56,380 nucleotides of DNA from Bacteroidota bacterium (GCA_023434665.1 JAEYSM010000061.1:1-56380), one strand, 5' to 3'; shown: positions 1-8,882, counted from the first letter of the stretch. Program-made: numbers and translations. Notes: a model not told the origin generated them from the sequence alone.

Positions 1-527
1 CCGGGAAGAATATATTGTGTCCAGTTTCCGGTTGCGCGTTCTGGTCTTCTATTTACTATAAAGCCCTGAGCATCATGATGAGATACAACAATTTCACCAT
101 TGTATTGAGGTGCATACGAAGGCCAACCCGCACGAACAGTTTCAATTCGCTGGGTGGGAGGAGTCATCCAATCAGCTCCGTTGAAATAATTATACCCTGT
201 ACCACGATCAGGATAATTTGAAGTATTATTACCTTTAGTCCAAACAGCAGCCATATGTCCGTCTTCATACCTGTAAAATCGGTTTGAGGTAGAAGCGTTT
301 GATTGAAGGTCATATATAGTGTTACCTAATTCAACCTCAGATATAGCTTTACCTGAACTGACATAATAGTTAATTGTTTGTTCAATAGGATTGACGTTTC
401 CATCCTTCACATGTCTTAAATCAGGAACTGCTTTATTTTTCCAGCTTGAAGGTACTTTAACAGGCTGCTGAGCAGATAAGAACAGCCCTACAGTAAGTAA
501 TACTGACAGTAAGTAAATTTTTTTCAT
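1..527 (-). CDS. Secreted protein, paralogue of the 965-2809 gene (partial, cut by window edge)
   Basis: This open frame starts at an ATG at 527 (minus strand) and runs off the left edge without a stop, giving about 175 residues. It opens with a signal peptide (MKKIYLLSVLLTVGLFLSAQ). From about residue 65 it matches the divergent gene at 965-2809: both carry YEDG, a GN-T-x-YxDRGTGY stretch, RxETxRxGWPSYAP and GEIxxxHHxxQG. The two are clearly paralogues. A perfect -7 element and a TTTG -33 box lie upstream (562-591). The paralogue has Asp-box repeats and a type IX sorting domain, so this one probably does too, but those parts would lie outside the window. The substrate or role is unknown. Confidence 0.85.
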   Translation of the reverse strand, partial: MKKIYLLSVLLTVGLFLSAQQPVKVPSSWKNKAVPDLRHVKDGNVNPIEQTINYYVSSGKAISEVELGNTIYDLQSNASTSNRFYRYEDGHMAAVWTKGNNTSNYPDRGTGYNYFNGADWMTPPTQRIETVRAGWPSYAPQYNGEIVVSHHDAQGFIVNRRPERATGNWTQYILP

Positions 528-964
528 AAAGTAATCTCTTATAGGTTTTTGATTGATACCTCAAATGTAGTAAATTTTACATAGGATCAAAAAAAATCCG
601 GAATTTATTATATAATATATGCAGGCTGAGTTTGATTGATTGTCTGCAATCAGTATGAATTTATTAAAGAATTTAGGAATTATTAAGAGAGTTCTAAGCG
701 TTTCTTAGATAAAAATATACGGTTCAAAGTCCTTTAGAATACGCTTAAAACACCCTTAAGAGCGTAATTAATCACACATTATTCTGGCGATCGTTCTTAT
801 TTTTAATCTTATCTCTAAATGCTTTGCTTCGCATCTATCCTTATCATTATTTCTACTTTTTCTTACATGTTTATTAGCCACAAGTAACAAGCAATCAGGC
901 TGTTTGTTATATTCATATTATAAAACTATTCTATTCTAACTATTCTAAAGCAACTCGTTTTACT
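528..964. other. Divergent intergenic region between two secreted paralogues
   Basis: These 437 bases hold no gene that I can support. The left end carries a good promoter for the minus-strand gene (562-591). The right half is AT-rich, with a TTTG near 903 but no clear TAnnTTTG box for the plus-strand gene. A short inverted repeat (CTAAG/CTTAG at 694-708) is too weak to call. Confidence 0.6.
562..591 (-). promoter_or_regulatory. Bacteroidota-type promoter for the partial secreted gene
   Basis: On the minus strand a TTTG (588-591) is followed after 18 bases by TACATTTG (562-569). This fits the Bacteroidota sigma-ABfr consensus of TTTG, a spacer of about 19, and TAnnTTTG. It lies 35 bases before the ATG at 527. 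Confidence 0.65.
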
Positions 965-2809
965 ATGAAAAAGTTATACTTGATTTTTTTGCTGGCACTG
1001 ATAAATTTGCTGGCTTTTGGGCAGACAAGCTCTGTCTCTTATCCGGATGTTTCGATCCCTTATTATGTTGAAAGCCGGAACCTGGTGGTTCCCTTTCAAA
1101 ATCCTTCTAATAATACTGTACGTGCAGCTGTAGAATTTGATGAAACTGTTATCGGAACGACTTACTGGGATCTCCAGTCGAGTAATTCCGCACCCCCAAA
1201 CAGAGCCTGGAGATATGAAGATGGCTCGATAGCGGGTGTCTGGATGATGGGGAATGACACTGAAAATGATTACCTTGACAGAGGAACCGGTTATGCTTTC
1301 TATAATGGAACTTCATGGAGTACTCAGCCGACAGAAAGAGTTGAAACTGAAAGAACCGGTTGGCCATCCTATGCTCCTGTTGGTAGTGGTGAAATCATTG
1401 CAGCACATCATAATTCGCAGGGAATTGTCATTAATTACCGGGAAACAGTTGGTGGTGGCGAATGGACCGAATATCTTTTGCCCAATCCCGATACCAGTGT
1501 TGTTTTATCATGGCCTCGTCTTGTAACTGCCGGAGCTGACAGGATGACTGTTCATATGCTTGTTAGTACATACATGCCATACAACGACATGGATCGGGCC
1601 ATCCTATATTACAGATCAATGAATGGGGGAGTAACCTGGGAAACTCAAGCAAGAGTTCTTGAAGGAATGTCCTCTTCTGAATATAATAGCTTAATGACAG
1701 AGACTTATGCCTGGGCGGAACCAAAAGATAGCACATTGGCTTTTGTCGTTGCTGATAGATGGTCGGATTTATTTATTATGAAATCTTCAGATAATGGTGA
1801 TACATGGGAGAAAACCGTTGTTTGGCAACATCCTTACCCAATGTGGAATGGAACAGCAACAGATACTTTCTATTCTCCTGATGGCGCTGCAAGCATAGCA
1901 CTTGATAACTCAGGGAGTGCTCACGTTGCATTTGGTATAAGCAGAACTTTTCAATGGGAGGGATCGCCTTCATATAGCTGGTTTCCTTTTGTTGATGGCT
2001 TAGCCTATTGGAATGAGAGTATGAATTCATGGACTGATGGTGGTATGGAAACTTTGAATCCGGATAATCTGGCTTCTACTGGTAATCTAGTTGGCTGGAT
2101 TCAGGATTTGGATGATAATGGAGAAATTGACCTGATTGGAAACAACTACTCAAATCTCGGAATATATTATACTGGATTGACAAGTATGCCTCAGCTATTG
2201 ATTGATGATGAGAATAGGATTTTCCTTGTATATTCAGGTGTTGCTGAGGGATTTGACAACGGTTCCCAGATGTATCGTCATTTGTTTATCAGAACTTCTC
2301 TTGATGGAGGTAATACCTGGGGTAGTATTATGGACTTAACTGGAGAAACTTCTCAGGCAATGAATGAAAGTGTTTTCCCGGCCTTTGTTTACGGCGCGGA
2401 TGATGACAATTTGTATATAATCTATCAATCGGATACTGAGCCTGGTATGTCGGTCTTTGGTGATATGGACGACCCAACCGTAAACTCTGTCATTTATCTT
2501 ACAATTCCTAAAGCTTTATTGGTAAACAGTAAAAATGTACCCTCATCTTCATTTAGTATTTCCCAGAATTATCCTAATCCATTCTCTGACAACACATCGT
2601 TCAGGATTTCACTAGAAAAACAGGGGGTAGTCAGCCTGAAAATATTTGATATTACCGGCAGGATGGTCATGCAACTGCCCGAAAAGAGTTATCTCGCTGG
2701 AGAGCATATAATTAATTTAAATGGTGGTCGTTTGTCCGAAGGTATGTACACTTATACTTTTATTATTGAAGGACAGACTATTTCGAATAAGATGGTCGTT
2801 AATAGATAG
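965..2809 (+). CDS. Secreted Asp-box (BNR-like) protein with type IX sorting domain
   Basis: The product has 614 residues. A signal peptide (MKKLYLIFLLALINLLAFGQ) is followed by a region shared with the divergent paralogue at 1-527. Three Asp-box-like motifs follow: MNGGVTW near residue 218, SSDNGDTW near 273 and SLDGGNTW near 444. These are typical of sialidase-like beta-propellers. The last 85 or so residues, from about 530 (SQNYPNPF, then ISNKMVVNR at the end), match the Por secretion C-terminal sorting domain, so export and surface attachment by the type IX system are expected. I see no catalytic sialidase FRIP motif, so no enzyme function is claimed. It is transcribed alone and ends at a bidirectional hairpin. 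Confidence 0.88.
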   Translation: MKKLYLIFLLALINLLAFGQTSSVSYPDVSIPYYVESRNLVVPFQNPSNNTVRAAVEFDETVIGTTYWDLQSSNSAPPNRAWRYEDGSIAGVWMMGNDTENDYLDRGTGYAFYNGTSWSTQPTERVETERTGWPSYAPVGSGEIIAAHHNSQGIVINYRETVGGGEWTEYLLPNPDTSVVLSWPRLVTAGADRMTVHMLVSTYMPYNDMDRAILYYRSMNGGVTWETQARVLEGMSSSEYNSLMTETYAWAEPKDSTLAFVVADRWSDLFIMKSSDNGDTWEKTVVWQHPYPMWNGTATDTFYSPDGAASIALDNSGSAHVAFGISRTFQWEGSPSYSWFPFVDGLAYWNESMNSWTDGGMETLNPDNLASTGNLVGWIQDLDDNGEIDLIGNNYSNLGIYYTGLTSMPQLLIDDENRIFLVYSGVAEGFDNGSQMYRHLFIRTSLDGGNTWGSIMDLTGETSQAMNESVFPAFVYGADDDNLYIIYQSDTEPGMSVFGDMDDPTVNSVIYLTIPKALLVNSKNVPSSSFSISQNYPNPFSDNTSFRISLEKQGVVSLKIFDITGRMVMQLPEKSYLAGEHIINLNGGRLSEGMYTYTFIIEGQTISNKMVVNR

Positions 2810-2854
2810 TATATTCTTGTTACAAGAATTTTAAATAGTGTTAGTAATTAAAAG

Positions 2855-2892
2855 AAAAAGACAGGGGTCATGTAATGATCCCTGCCTTTTTA
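2855..2892. terminator. Bidirectional hairpin terminator
   Basis: AAAAAG-CAGGG-TCA on the left pairs with TGA-CCCTG-CTTTTT on the right, with one or two mismatches or G-U pairs. A-tract and T-tract flank it, so it can serve both the plus gene ending at 2809 and the minus operon ending at 2911. Confidence 0.65.
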
Positions 2893-2910
2893 TAATTGTA
2901 ATCCTTCAGT

Positions 2911-4188
2911 TTAGAATGGCATTATGGATGCTTTTACCGGCATATTAAGCGAATCAAGCTTCCTGTTTAACTCAAGTCTGATTTTATTAAAGTCTGTTAA
3001 GAGTTCTTTTTTAACGGGAAGAGAAGGGGGGGACTCAACTTTTAATGGATCAACCGGGGATCCGTTTTTATAAAATCTGAAATCAAGATGAGGCCCTGTT
3101 GATAAACCTGAACTACCTACATATCCAATTACCTGTCCTTGCTGTACCCGGGCTCCTGAATGGATTCCCTTAGCATAACCTGATAAGTGAAGATACGCTG
3201 TTGAATATGTAGAATTGTGTCTGATTTTTACCATTCGGCCTGCGCCACCGGCATATCTGACATCGGTTACAGTACCTGCTCCTATGGCATGAACAGGCGT
3301 TCCTTTTGGTGCCGCATAATCCACTCCATGATGGGGGCGACGAATTCTTAGTACAGGATGAAGTCGACTATTTGAGAATTTTGAACTTATTCTTGAAAAT
3401 TTTAAAGGTGCTTTAAGAAATGCCCTTCTTAAACTTTGGCCTTTTTCATCAAAGTAGTCGGCAGTTCCATCCTGCACATATCTAAAAGCAAACTGATCTT
3501 TTCCTGCATGCTTAAAACGTGCAGAAAGGATGTTCCCGAGTCCGATTGGCTCACCATCTACGAATAACTCTTCATATAATGCGGTGAAATTATCACCCTT
3601 TTGAATGGCATAGAAATCTATAGTCCATGCGAAAATTTCACTCAATGCAATAGTAAGATTGGGATTGGCTTTCATCTCCGCCATCGTATTCCATAGTGAT
3701 GAATTGATGGTTCCACTGGCAGTTTTAATCCTGATTTGAATCTCTTTCTCACCAGAATGAACATGGAGTGAATCACCCGCTTCAAAAATTACATACTGTG
3801 TAGGGCTACTTTCATAAATAAAATAATGTGCTCTTGGTACCGAATCAGTAGTTAATAAGATTGTGTACTTATTTCCCTGTCTGATTTTCCTGACATCAAA
3901 TATACCTGCGGCTTTCTGAACGAGCTGTTCTATAGTCCCCATGCTAAGATTGTATTGAAGCAGTATATTCGAGAGATTCTCGTTCGCCTTGACTTCATCT
4001 TTAATGACCTGAAAGGAATCAACCACAATACCATATTCAATCCTTGGCTCAGGAATATATTTATTGTCGGCTTCAGGCACTTTATCGAGTCGGGTAAAAT
4101 ACCAGTCGAGAGTGAAAACGCCAACTACGACAGCTATTGTTATAATTATAAACGCGAGTATGTTTTTTCTTGTTAAGTATTTTCTCAT
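2911..4188 (-). CDS. Membrane-anchored M23 family peptidase
   Basis: The product has 425 residues. An N-terminal membrane segment (residues 9-30) is followed by a periplasmic region of about 220 residues with OapA/LysM-like character, then an M23 (LytM) domain from about 265 to 385. The first zinc motif is seen (H286 and D290 in HHGVD), as is the central histidine in AYLHL. The last motif reads GPHLDF at 366-371, so the second His of the usual HxH is Asp369. M23 enzymes cut peptidoglycan cross-links; with this change activity is uncertain. Its ATG overlaps the iorB stop (TGATG), so it is translationally coupled to the ior genes, an unexpected partner. Confidence 0.88.
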   Translation of the reverse strand: MRKYLTRKNILAFIIITIAVVVGVFTLDWYFTRLDKVPEADNKYIPEPRIEYGIVVDSFQVIKDEVKANENLSNILLQYNLSMGTIEQLVQKAAGIFDVRKIRQGNKYTILLTTDSVPRAHYFIYESSPTQYVIFEAGDSLHVHSGEKEIQIRIKTASGTINSSLWNTMAEMKANPNLTIALSEIFAWTIDFYAIQKGDNFTALYEELFVDGEPIGLGNILSARFKHAGKDQFAFRYVQDGTADYFDEKGQSLRRAFLKAPLKFSRISSKFSNSRLHPVLRIRRPHHGVDYAAPKGTPVHAIGAGTVTDVRYAGGAGRMVKIRHNSTYSTAYLHLSGYAKGIHSGARVQQGQVIGYVGSSGLSTGPHLDFRFYKNGSPVDPLKVESPPSLPVKKELLTDFNKIRLELNRKLDSLNMPVKASIMPF

Positions 4189-4778
4189 CAGGCAGTCTGT
4201 AGTTTTTCCGAGGCTGTTTCGTAACCTGCTTTCAATGCATTTAGATTAGTTTCTACTACTTCTTCACCCTTACGACTAAAAATACTTCGTATTGCATCCT
4301 GGATATCGCTGTATGGAATTCCGAGAAAAGGACAAGCAGCACCTAGTATAACCATGTTGGCTGATTTGGGTGAACCCAAATCTTTTGCAATCTCATCAGC
4401 ATCAAGTGCAATATGGTTTTCGAATGACTCAATTTCATTCATAAGTTCATCCATTGTGGGATAATTGCCGATGTTGATAAACGGTTTGGTATTTGTAATT
4501 AACCAGCCATTTGGTGATAACATGGGAAGATATCTTAATGACTCCATTGGCTCAACTGAAATAATGAGGTCAGCCTTTCCAACAGGAATCAGATCGGATG
4601 CAATTTCTTTATCAGAGATACGGAGGTTCGACTGAACATCACCACCGCGCTGACTCATTCCGTGTACTTCAGCCTGTTTCAAGTAAAGTCCGCTATTAAG
4701 TGCTGCGGTGCCTATGGTTGCAGCTATTGAGAGAATTCCCTGACCCCCTACACCAGCAAGAATAATATCTTTTTTCAT
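4188..4778 (-). CDS. iorB: Indolepyruvate:ferredoxin oxidoreductase, beta subunit
   Basis: The product has 196 residues. It is the gamma-type domain of 2-oxoacid:ferredoxin oxidoreductases, opening with the glycine-rich motif DIILAGVGGQG at residues 4-14 and carrying MSQRGGDVQS near residue 41. With IorA it oxidises arylpyruvates from aromatic amino acids to aryl-CoA plus CO2 and reduces ferredoxin in the cytoplasm. It starts 3 bases after the iorA stop and overlaps the following M23 gene by one base. Length is normal for the family. Aromatic amino acid fermentation fits the anaerobic signals elsewhere in the window. Confidence 0.92.
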   Translation of the reverse strand: MKKDIILAGVGGQGILSIAATIGTAALNSGLYLKQAEVHGMSQRGGDVQSNLRISDKEIASDLIPVGKADLIISVEPMESLRYLPMLSPNGWLITNTKPFINIGNYPTMDELMNEIESFENHIALDADEIAKDLGSPKSANMVILGAACPFLGIPYSDIQDAIRSIFSRKGEEVVETNLNALKAGYETASEKLQTA

Positions 4779-4781
4779 GTT

Positions 4782-6407
4782 TTATGCCTCCTTTAATTCT
4801 GTTGTTGCTTTCTTTTTGTTTTCTCTGATCCTGCGTGTAGCAGTCTGAATACACTCCCTTCGCGGAATAATAACCGATACCCCATTATATTGAATTTCCT
4901 GCTTAATAAGACTCAGGTTTTCTTCATGGTTTTTTGGAGAAGGATTTAAGATGTGAATATGATCCTGGTCAACACCAAGAGCCATACATATTGCTTCGAT
5001 TTTTCCCAAGGCAGCTGAATCCTGACCGCCGGTCATTCCTGTGGTAGCATTATCGAGGATCATGACCGTAATATTTGACTTGTCGTTAACGGCATCTAAA
5101 AGTCCTGTCATTCCTGAGTGGGTAAAAGTTGAATCTCCAATTACTGCTACAGCGGGCACCAATCCTGCATCGGCAGCACCTTTTGCCATTGTTATTGAAG
5201 CACCCATATCAACACAGGAATTTATTGCATTATATGGATCCAAAGCTCCAAGAGTGTAGCACCCAATATCAGCAAATACCCTGCCTTTTGAATATTCCGA
5301 CAATGCTTCGTTAAGAGCATTATAACTGTAAATATGAGGGCAACCTTTACAAAGAGAAGGAGGACGTGCAGCAACAATAGAAGGAACTTCTTTTCCGCGG
5401 GTATCATTCAACCCAAGGGCTCTAGCAATAATGTTGGGGTTTAATTCACCATCGCGGGGAATTGTTCCATCCAAACGTCCTTTAATGACTTTGCCATTAT
5501 TCATAAAGCCACGAATCATTTCTTCAACTATTGGATATCCGTCTTCTAAAACAAGAATTGTGTCGCACATTTCATAGAAGTTACGGATCATTTTTTCAGG
5601 TAACGGATACTGACCAATTTTTAGGATCGGGTATGGTACTTCGTGGTTCTCATAATTCTCAATCAGATAATTATATCCTAATCCACAAGTGATTATTCCC
5701 AGACTGGTGTCAGAATGTGTAATAAGCTTATTAAAGGCTGAATTATCTGACATGTTGATGAATTCAGCTTGTTTTTGCAGGAGATTTTTATATTGCTTTC
5801 TTGCAATAGCAGGCAATAAAATATATTGTCTTGGATTTTCGGGTAACCTGATTTCATTCTGAGGTATAGCTTCTTTACGTGTAACTCCTGATCGTGAGTG
5901 AGCCAGGCGGGTGGTTACTCTCATCATTACGGGAGTGCCCATTTTTTCGCTTATTTCATATGCATAAAAAACCATATCATAAGCTTCCTGTTGATTGCCC
6001 GGTTCAAGAATGGGTATCATAGCGAATTTCCCATAATAGCGCGAATCTTGCTCGTTTTGAGAAGAGTGCATCGATGGGTCATCTGCCACAAGCACTATTA
6101 ATCCACCATTTGCCCCGGTAATTGAAGAATTAATAAAAGCATCAGCGGCGACATTTAAACCCACGTGTTTCATGCAAACCATAGTGCGTTTACCGGCATA
6201 CGACATACCTAGTGCGGTTTCCATGGCTGTTTTTTCGTTAGCACCCCATACAGCTTTGATTTTCCCTGATTTGGCCTCTTTAGTATTCATAACATATTCA
6301 GTAATCTCCGTTGATGGAGTACCGGGATAAGCATAAATTCCTGAAAGACCTGCGTCAATTGCTCCCTGGGCAATTGCCTCATCACCCAATAATAAAAGTT
6401 TTTGCAT
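4782..6407 (-). CDS. iorA: Indolepyruvate:ferredoxin oxidoreductase, alpha subunit (short form)
   Basis: The product has 541 residues. The N-terminal pyrimidine-binding domain holds YPGTPSTEI near residue 27. The C-terminal half holds CKGCPH near 352 and the thiamine-diphosphate motif, from GDSTFTHSG to MILDN, near 420-450. Archaeal IorA goes on to a C-terminal domain with two 4Fe-4S clusters; here the protein stops soon after IIPRREC with a basic tail, and no ferredoxin-type cysteine clusters are present. I recall short forms being usual in Bacteroidota, in which case a separate ferredoxin must take the electrons. It is the first gene of iorA-iorB-M23, with a TAATTTTG -7 box upstream. Confidence 0.92.
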   Translation of the reverse strand: MQKLLLLGDEAIAQGAIDAGLSGIYAYPGTPSTEITEYVMNTKEAKSGKIKAVWGANEKTAMETALGMSYAGKRTMVCMKHVGLNVAADAFINSSITGANGGLIVLVADDPSMHSSQNEQDSRYYGKFAMIPILEPGNQQEAYDMVFYAYEISEKMGTPVMMRVTTRLAHSRSGVTRKEAIPQNEIRLPENPRQYILLPAIARKQYKNLLQKQAEFINMSDNSAFNKLITHSDTSLGIITCGLGYNYLIENYENHEVPYPILKIGQYPLPEKMIRNFYEMCDTILVLEDGYPIVEEMIRGFMNNGKVIKGRLDGTIPRDGELNPNIIARALGLNDTRGKEVPSIVAARPPSLCKGCPHIYSYNALNEALSEYSKGRVFADIGCYTLGALDPYNAINSCVDMGASITMAKGAADAGLVPAVAVIGDSTFTHSGMTGLLDAVNDKSNITVMILDNATTGMTGGQDSAALGKIEAICMALGVDQDHIHILNPSPKNHEENLSLIKQEIQYNGVSVIIPRRECIQTATRRIRENKKKATTELKEA

Positions 6408-6440
6408 TATTTATAATGATTTATGTTATTGTCAGCCCGA

Positions 6441-6448
6441 CAAAATTA
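6441..6448 (-). promoter_or_regulatory. Probable -7 element for iorA
   Basis: The minus strand reads TAATTTTG, a perfect TAnnTTTG, 34 bases before the iorA ATG. No good -33 TTG was seen at the expected distance. Confidence 0.5.
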
Positions 6449-6480
6449 GTAAAATTGAACGAACTACTCAGTAAAAACCC

Positions 6481-6510
6481 TTTGTCATAATTGATTATGA
6501 AGTAACTTTG
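6481..6510 (+). promoter_or_regulatory. Bacteroidota promoter for the ACP phosphodiesterase-like gene
   Basis: TTTG (6481-6484) and TAACTTTG (6503-6510) are separated by 18 bases, a full match to the Bacteroidota promoter. The ATG lies only 17 bases after the -7 box, so the 5' leader must be very short. Confidence 0.7.
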
Positions 6511-6526
6511 TATTTTTAACTTCATT

Positions 6527-7111
6527 ATGAACTTTCTGGCTCACTTGTTCTTATCGGGAGATGACAAGGATTTTATAATTGGGAATTTTATTGCAGATCA
6601 TGTAAAAGGAACCAAAATCGATTCTTATAATCATGACATCAAAACAGGGATACTTTTCCACAGAAGTATTGATGAGTTTACCGACCATAATTCAATAGTA
6701 AAAGAAACCCTGAAAGTTCTGCGGCCTCATTTCAGAAAGTATTCAGGGGTGGTTCTTGATATGTACTATGATCATTTTCTGGCAGTTGGATGGTCAGAAT
6801 ACGCCGACATTTCATTAGAGGACTTCACACAACAAAAATATGCTATACTCATGGAAGCAATAAGTGAACTTCCGCCAAGATCGCAATATGTTTTACCTTT
6901 TATGGTTAGTGAAAACTGGTTATTAAATTACCGGACATTTGAAGGTTTGCATAATTCATTTAGCGGAATTGCTTCAAGGACAAAGTTTTATTCTAATCTT
7001 GAAAGTGCTACAAGCCATTTAAAGGACAATCACATCACTTATAAAAAATCATTTGAAGCCTTTTTTCCACAGCTGGTCGACTTCAGTAGAAAAATAAAGT
7101 TGAGTGTTTGA
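6527..7111 (+). CDS. ACP phosphodiesterase-like protein
   Basis: The product has 194 residues and matches the acyl carrier protein phosphodiesterase (AcpH) family along its length. It begins MNFLAHLFLSGDD, followed by GNFIADHVKG, GILFHRSIDEFTD and VLDMYYDHFLA, the His/Asp-rich motifs thought to bind metal in this HD-like fold. Characterised members remove 4'-phosphopantetheine from acyl carrier protein. Bacteroidota homologues are mostly untested, so the reaction is inferred. It is a single gene with its own promoter, divergent from iorA. Confidence 0.85.
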   Translation: MNFLAHLFLSGDDKDFIIGNFIADHVKGTKIDSYNHDIKTGILFHRSIDEFTDHNSIVKETLKVLRPHFRKYSGVVLDMYYDHFLAVGWSEYADISLEDFTQQKYAILMEAISELPPRSQYVLPFMVSENWLLNYRTFEGLHNSFSGIASRTKFYSNLESATSHLKDNHITYKKSFEAFFPQLVDFSRKIKLSV

Positions 7112-7209
7112 GATAAAAACAATAAAAAAATGATTGAAAGTTTGGCAGATTAAAAAATTATACCGTTCTTTGCAGTCCCAAAAAAATAAACAGGATAAGT
7201 TTTAAAGCC

Positions 7210-7449
7210 ATGTCAAGATTTTGCGAAATTACAGGAAAAGGAATGATGGTAGGGAATAAAGTTTCCCACTCCAATATAAAAACCAAACGCAGATTTTATC
7301 CTAATCTGCAGACTAAGAAATTCTACATCCCTGAAGAGGATGCATGGATTACTTTAAAGGTATCAGCCGATGGTTTACGTCATATCAGTAAAAAAGGTAT
7401 CAGCGCTTGTTTAAAAGATGCTGAAGCAAAAGGCTTTATTATCAGGTAG
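7210..7449 (+). CDS. rpmB: 50S ribosomal protein L28
   Basis: The product has 79 residues and opens MSRFCEITGKGMMVGNKVSH, with the family's NIKTKRRFYPNLQ and the C-terminal KKGISACLKDAEAKG. Length is normal. Only two cysteines (residues 5 and about 67) are present, so it is the form without a zinc-binding cysteine set. It stands alone: rpmG and the small DUF4295 gene often found beside rpmB in this phylum do not follow. A strong hairpin terminator ends it. Confidence 0.95.
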   Translation: MSRFCEITGKGMMVGNKVSHSNIKTKRRFYPNLQTKKFYIPEEDAWITLKVSADGLRHISKKGISACLKDAEAKGFIIR

Positions 7450-7471
7450 TTCATTTTCACATCATATACTG

Positions 7472-7502
7472 AGCTGTTGCTGAAAAGTAACAGCTTTTTT
7501 TG
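7472..7502 (+). terminator. Rho-independent terminator after rpmB
   Basis: AGCTGTTGCT pairs with AGTAACAGCT over ten base pairs (one G-U) around a GAAA tetraloop, followed by a run of seven or so T. Confidence 0.9.
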
Positions 7503-7514
7503 TTTTCAAATGTG

Positions 7515-7522
7515 TAAATTTG
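7515..7522 (+). promoter_or_regulatory. Probable -7 element for the CorC-like gene
   Basis: TAAATTTG, a perfect TAnnTTTG, lies 85 bases before the ATG at 7608. The nearest upstream TTTG is too close to be its -33 box. Confidence 0.45.
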
Positions 7523-7607
7523 TAATTGTTTAGCAATTAGCAAAAGCGTTTTAGTAGATATTACTGTTAAATACATAATACTGTTTAGCTCAAGTTGACC
7601 TTAATTA

Positions 7608-8882
7608 ATGGAAGTAGTTGTAATCTTCATTCTTATCCTATTTAATGGATTTTTTGCTCTTTCAGAGATAGCGCTTGTGTCTTCAAGAAAAAGCAGGCTA
7701 GAGGACATGCGCAATTCCGGAAGCAATGGAGCTGGGGTAGCTCTTAATCTTCTTGAAAAATCAGAGAATTTCTTGTCTTCAGTCCAGGTGGGTATTACTT
7801 TCATTGGTATTATTAATGGAGCATTTGGGGGTATTACCATTGCTGAGAAGTTGGCTCCTTTATTCTTGCGATTTGGGCTTACTCCTGAGGTTTCCTACCA
7901 GATTGCGTTACCTGTAACTATTATTTTGATTACTTATTTTTCAATTGTTCTTGGAGAATTAGTGCCCAAGACCATGGCACTTAGTAACCCCGAGTCGATA
8001 GCTGTCAAGGTGGCCCCATTTATAAAAGTTTTCACTGCTGTTTTCTTTCCATTTGTGAGATTTCTCTCTGCCTCAACCAAACTGGTAAATTCGGTTTTGG
8101 GCATTGAGCAGGCGTCTGTAGGATTAACTGAAGCTGAATTGAAACAAATGATCAGAACAGCATCTCGTGAAGGTATTATCGGGTTGGATCAAAATAAGAT
8201 GCATGAAAAAGTTTTCAGGTTTGCAGATAAAAAAGCACGACATCTTATTACTCACAGGCATGATGTAGAATGGATTGACATTTCTGTGCATCCCGATGAG
8301 ATTCAGAAAGAAGTTCTTTCAGCTCGTCATAGTCAATTACTTGTCTGCAAGGATGATATAGATAATTTCCTGGGATTTTTGAATGTCAAGGAATATCTGA
8401 TTAAGAAACTGGCTTCTAAAACGCTTACGCCCGAAGATATCATAACAGATCCACTTATATTTCCTGAATCGGCAAGTGCAAGGCTTGTCCTGAAAGAGAT
8501 GAAGGATAAGAAGATAAATATTGCAGCAGTGGTCGATGAATACGGTAGCTTTCAGGGAATTCTTACCCTTCATGATATGATGGAGAACCTCTTGGGTGAA
8601 ATGCCTGATAAGGATGATGTGATGGAGCCAATGATATTAAAAAGAGAAGATGGGTCATTTCTGGTTAGTGGTTTTACTCCGATTGAATCAATATCCGAGC
8701 TAATAGGAGGATTTGAGGTTGATTTTGAAAAGATTGATTACTCAACCATTGCAGGTTTGGTATTATCTGAAACAAAGGGAATGCCCCGTATAGGTGATTC
8801 ATTACTGTTCAGTAATCATTTAATTGAGATCCTGGATATGGACGGTCATAAAATCGATAAATTATTGATCAGGAAAGTGTAA
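7608..8882 (+). CDS. CNNM/CBS-domain (HlyC/CorC family) ion transporter
   Basis: The product has 424 residues. An N-terminal CNNM (DUF21) membrane domain of about 140 residues begins with a hydrophobic segment and LFNGFFALSEIALVSSRKSR. Two CBS repeats follow (about 200-325; the second includes VDEYGSFQGILTLHDMMENL), then a CorC_HlyC C-terminal domain (about 345-424, ending MDGHKIDKLLI). The family is linked to magnesium/cobalt efflux and, in early reports, to haemolysis; transport of divalent cations at the inner membrane is the likely role. It is a single gene with all domains at normal length. Confidence 0.9.
   Translation: MEVVVIFILILFNGFFALSEIALVSSRKSRLEDMRNSGSNGAGVALNLLEKSENFLSSVQVGITFIGIINGAFGGITIAEKLAPLFLRFGLTPEVSYQIALPVTIILITYFSIVLGELVPKTMALSNPESIAVKVAPFIKVFTAVFFPFVRFLSASTKLVNSVLGIEQASVGLTEAELKQMIRTASREGIIGLDQNKMHEKVFRFADKKARHLITHRHDVEWIDISVHPDEIQKEVLSARHSQLLVCKDDIDNFLGFLNVKEYLIKKLASKTLTPEDIITDPLIFPESASARLVLKEMKDKKINIAAVVDEYGSFQGILTLHDMMENLLGEMPDKDDVMEPMILKREDGSFLVSGFTPIESISELIGGFEVDFEKIDYSTIAGLVLSETKGMPRIGDSLLFSNHLIEILDMDGHKIDKLLIRKV

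Noticed and set aside
694..708. Inverted repeat CTAAG-CGTTT-CTTAG in the divergent region
   Set aside because: Only five base pairs in AT-rich DNA, easily found by chance, and with no matching copy near the other gene.
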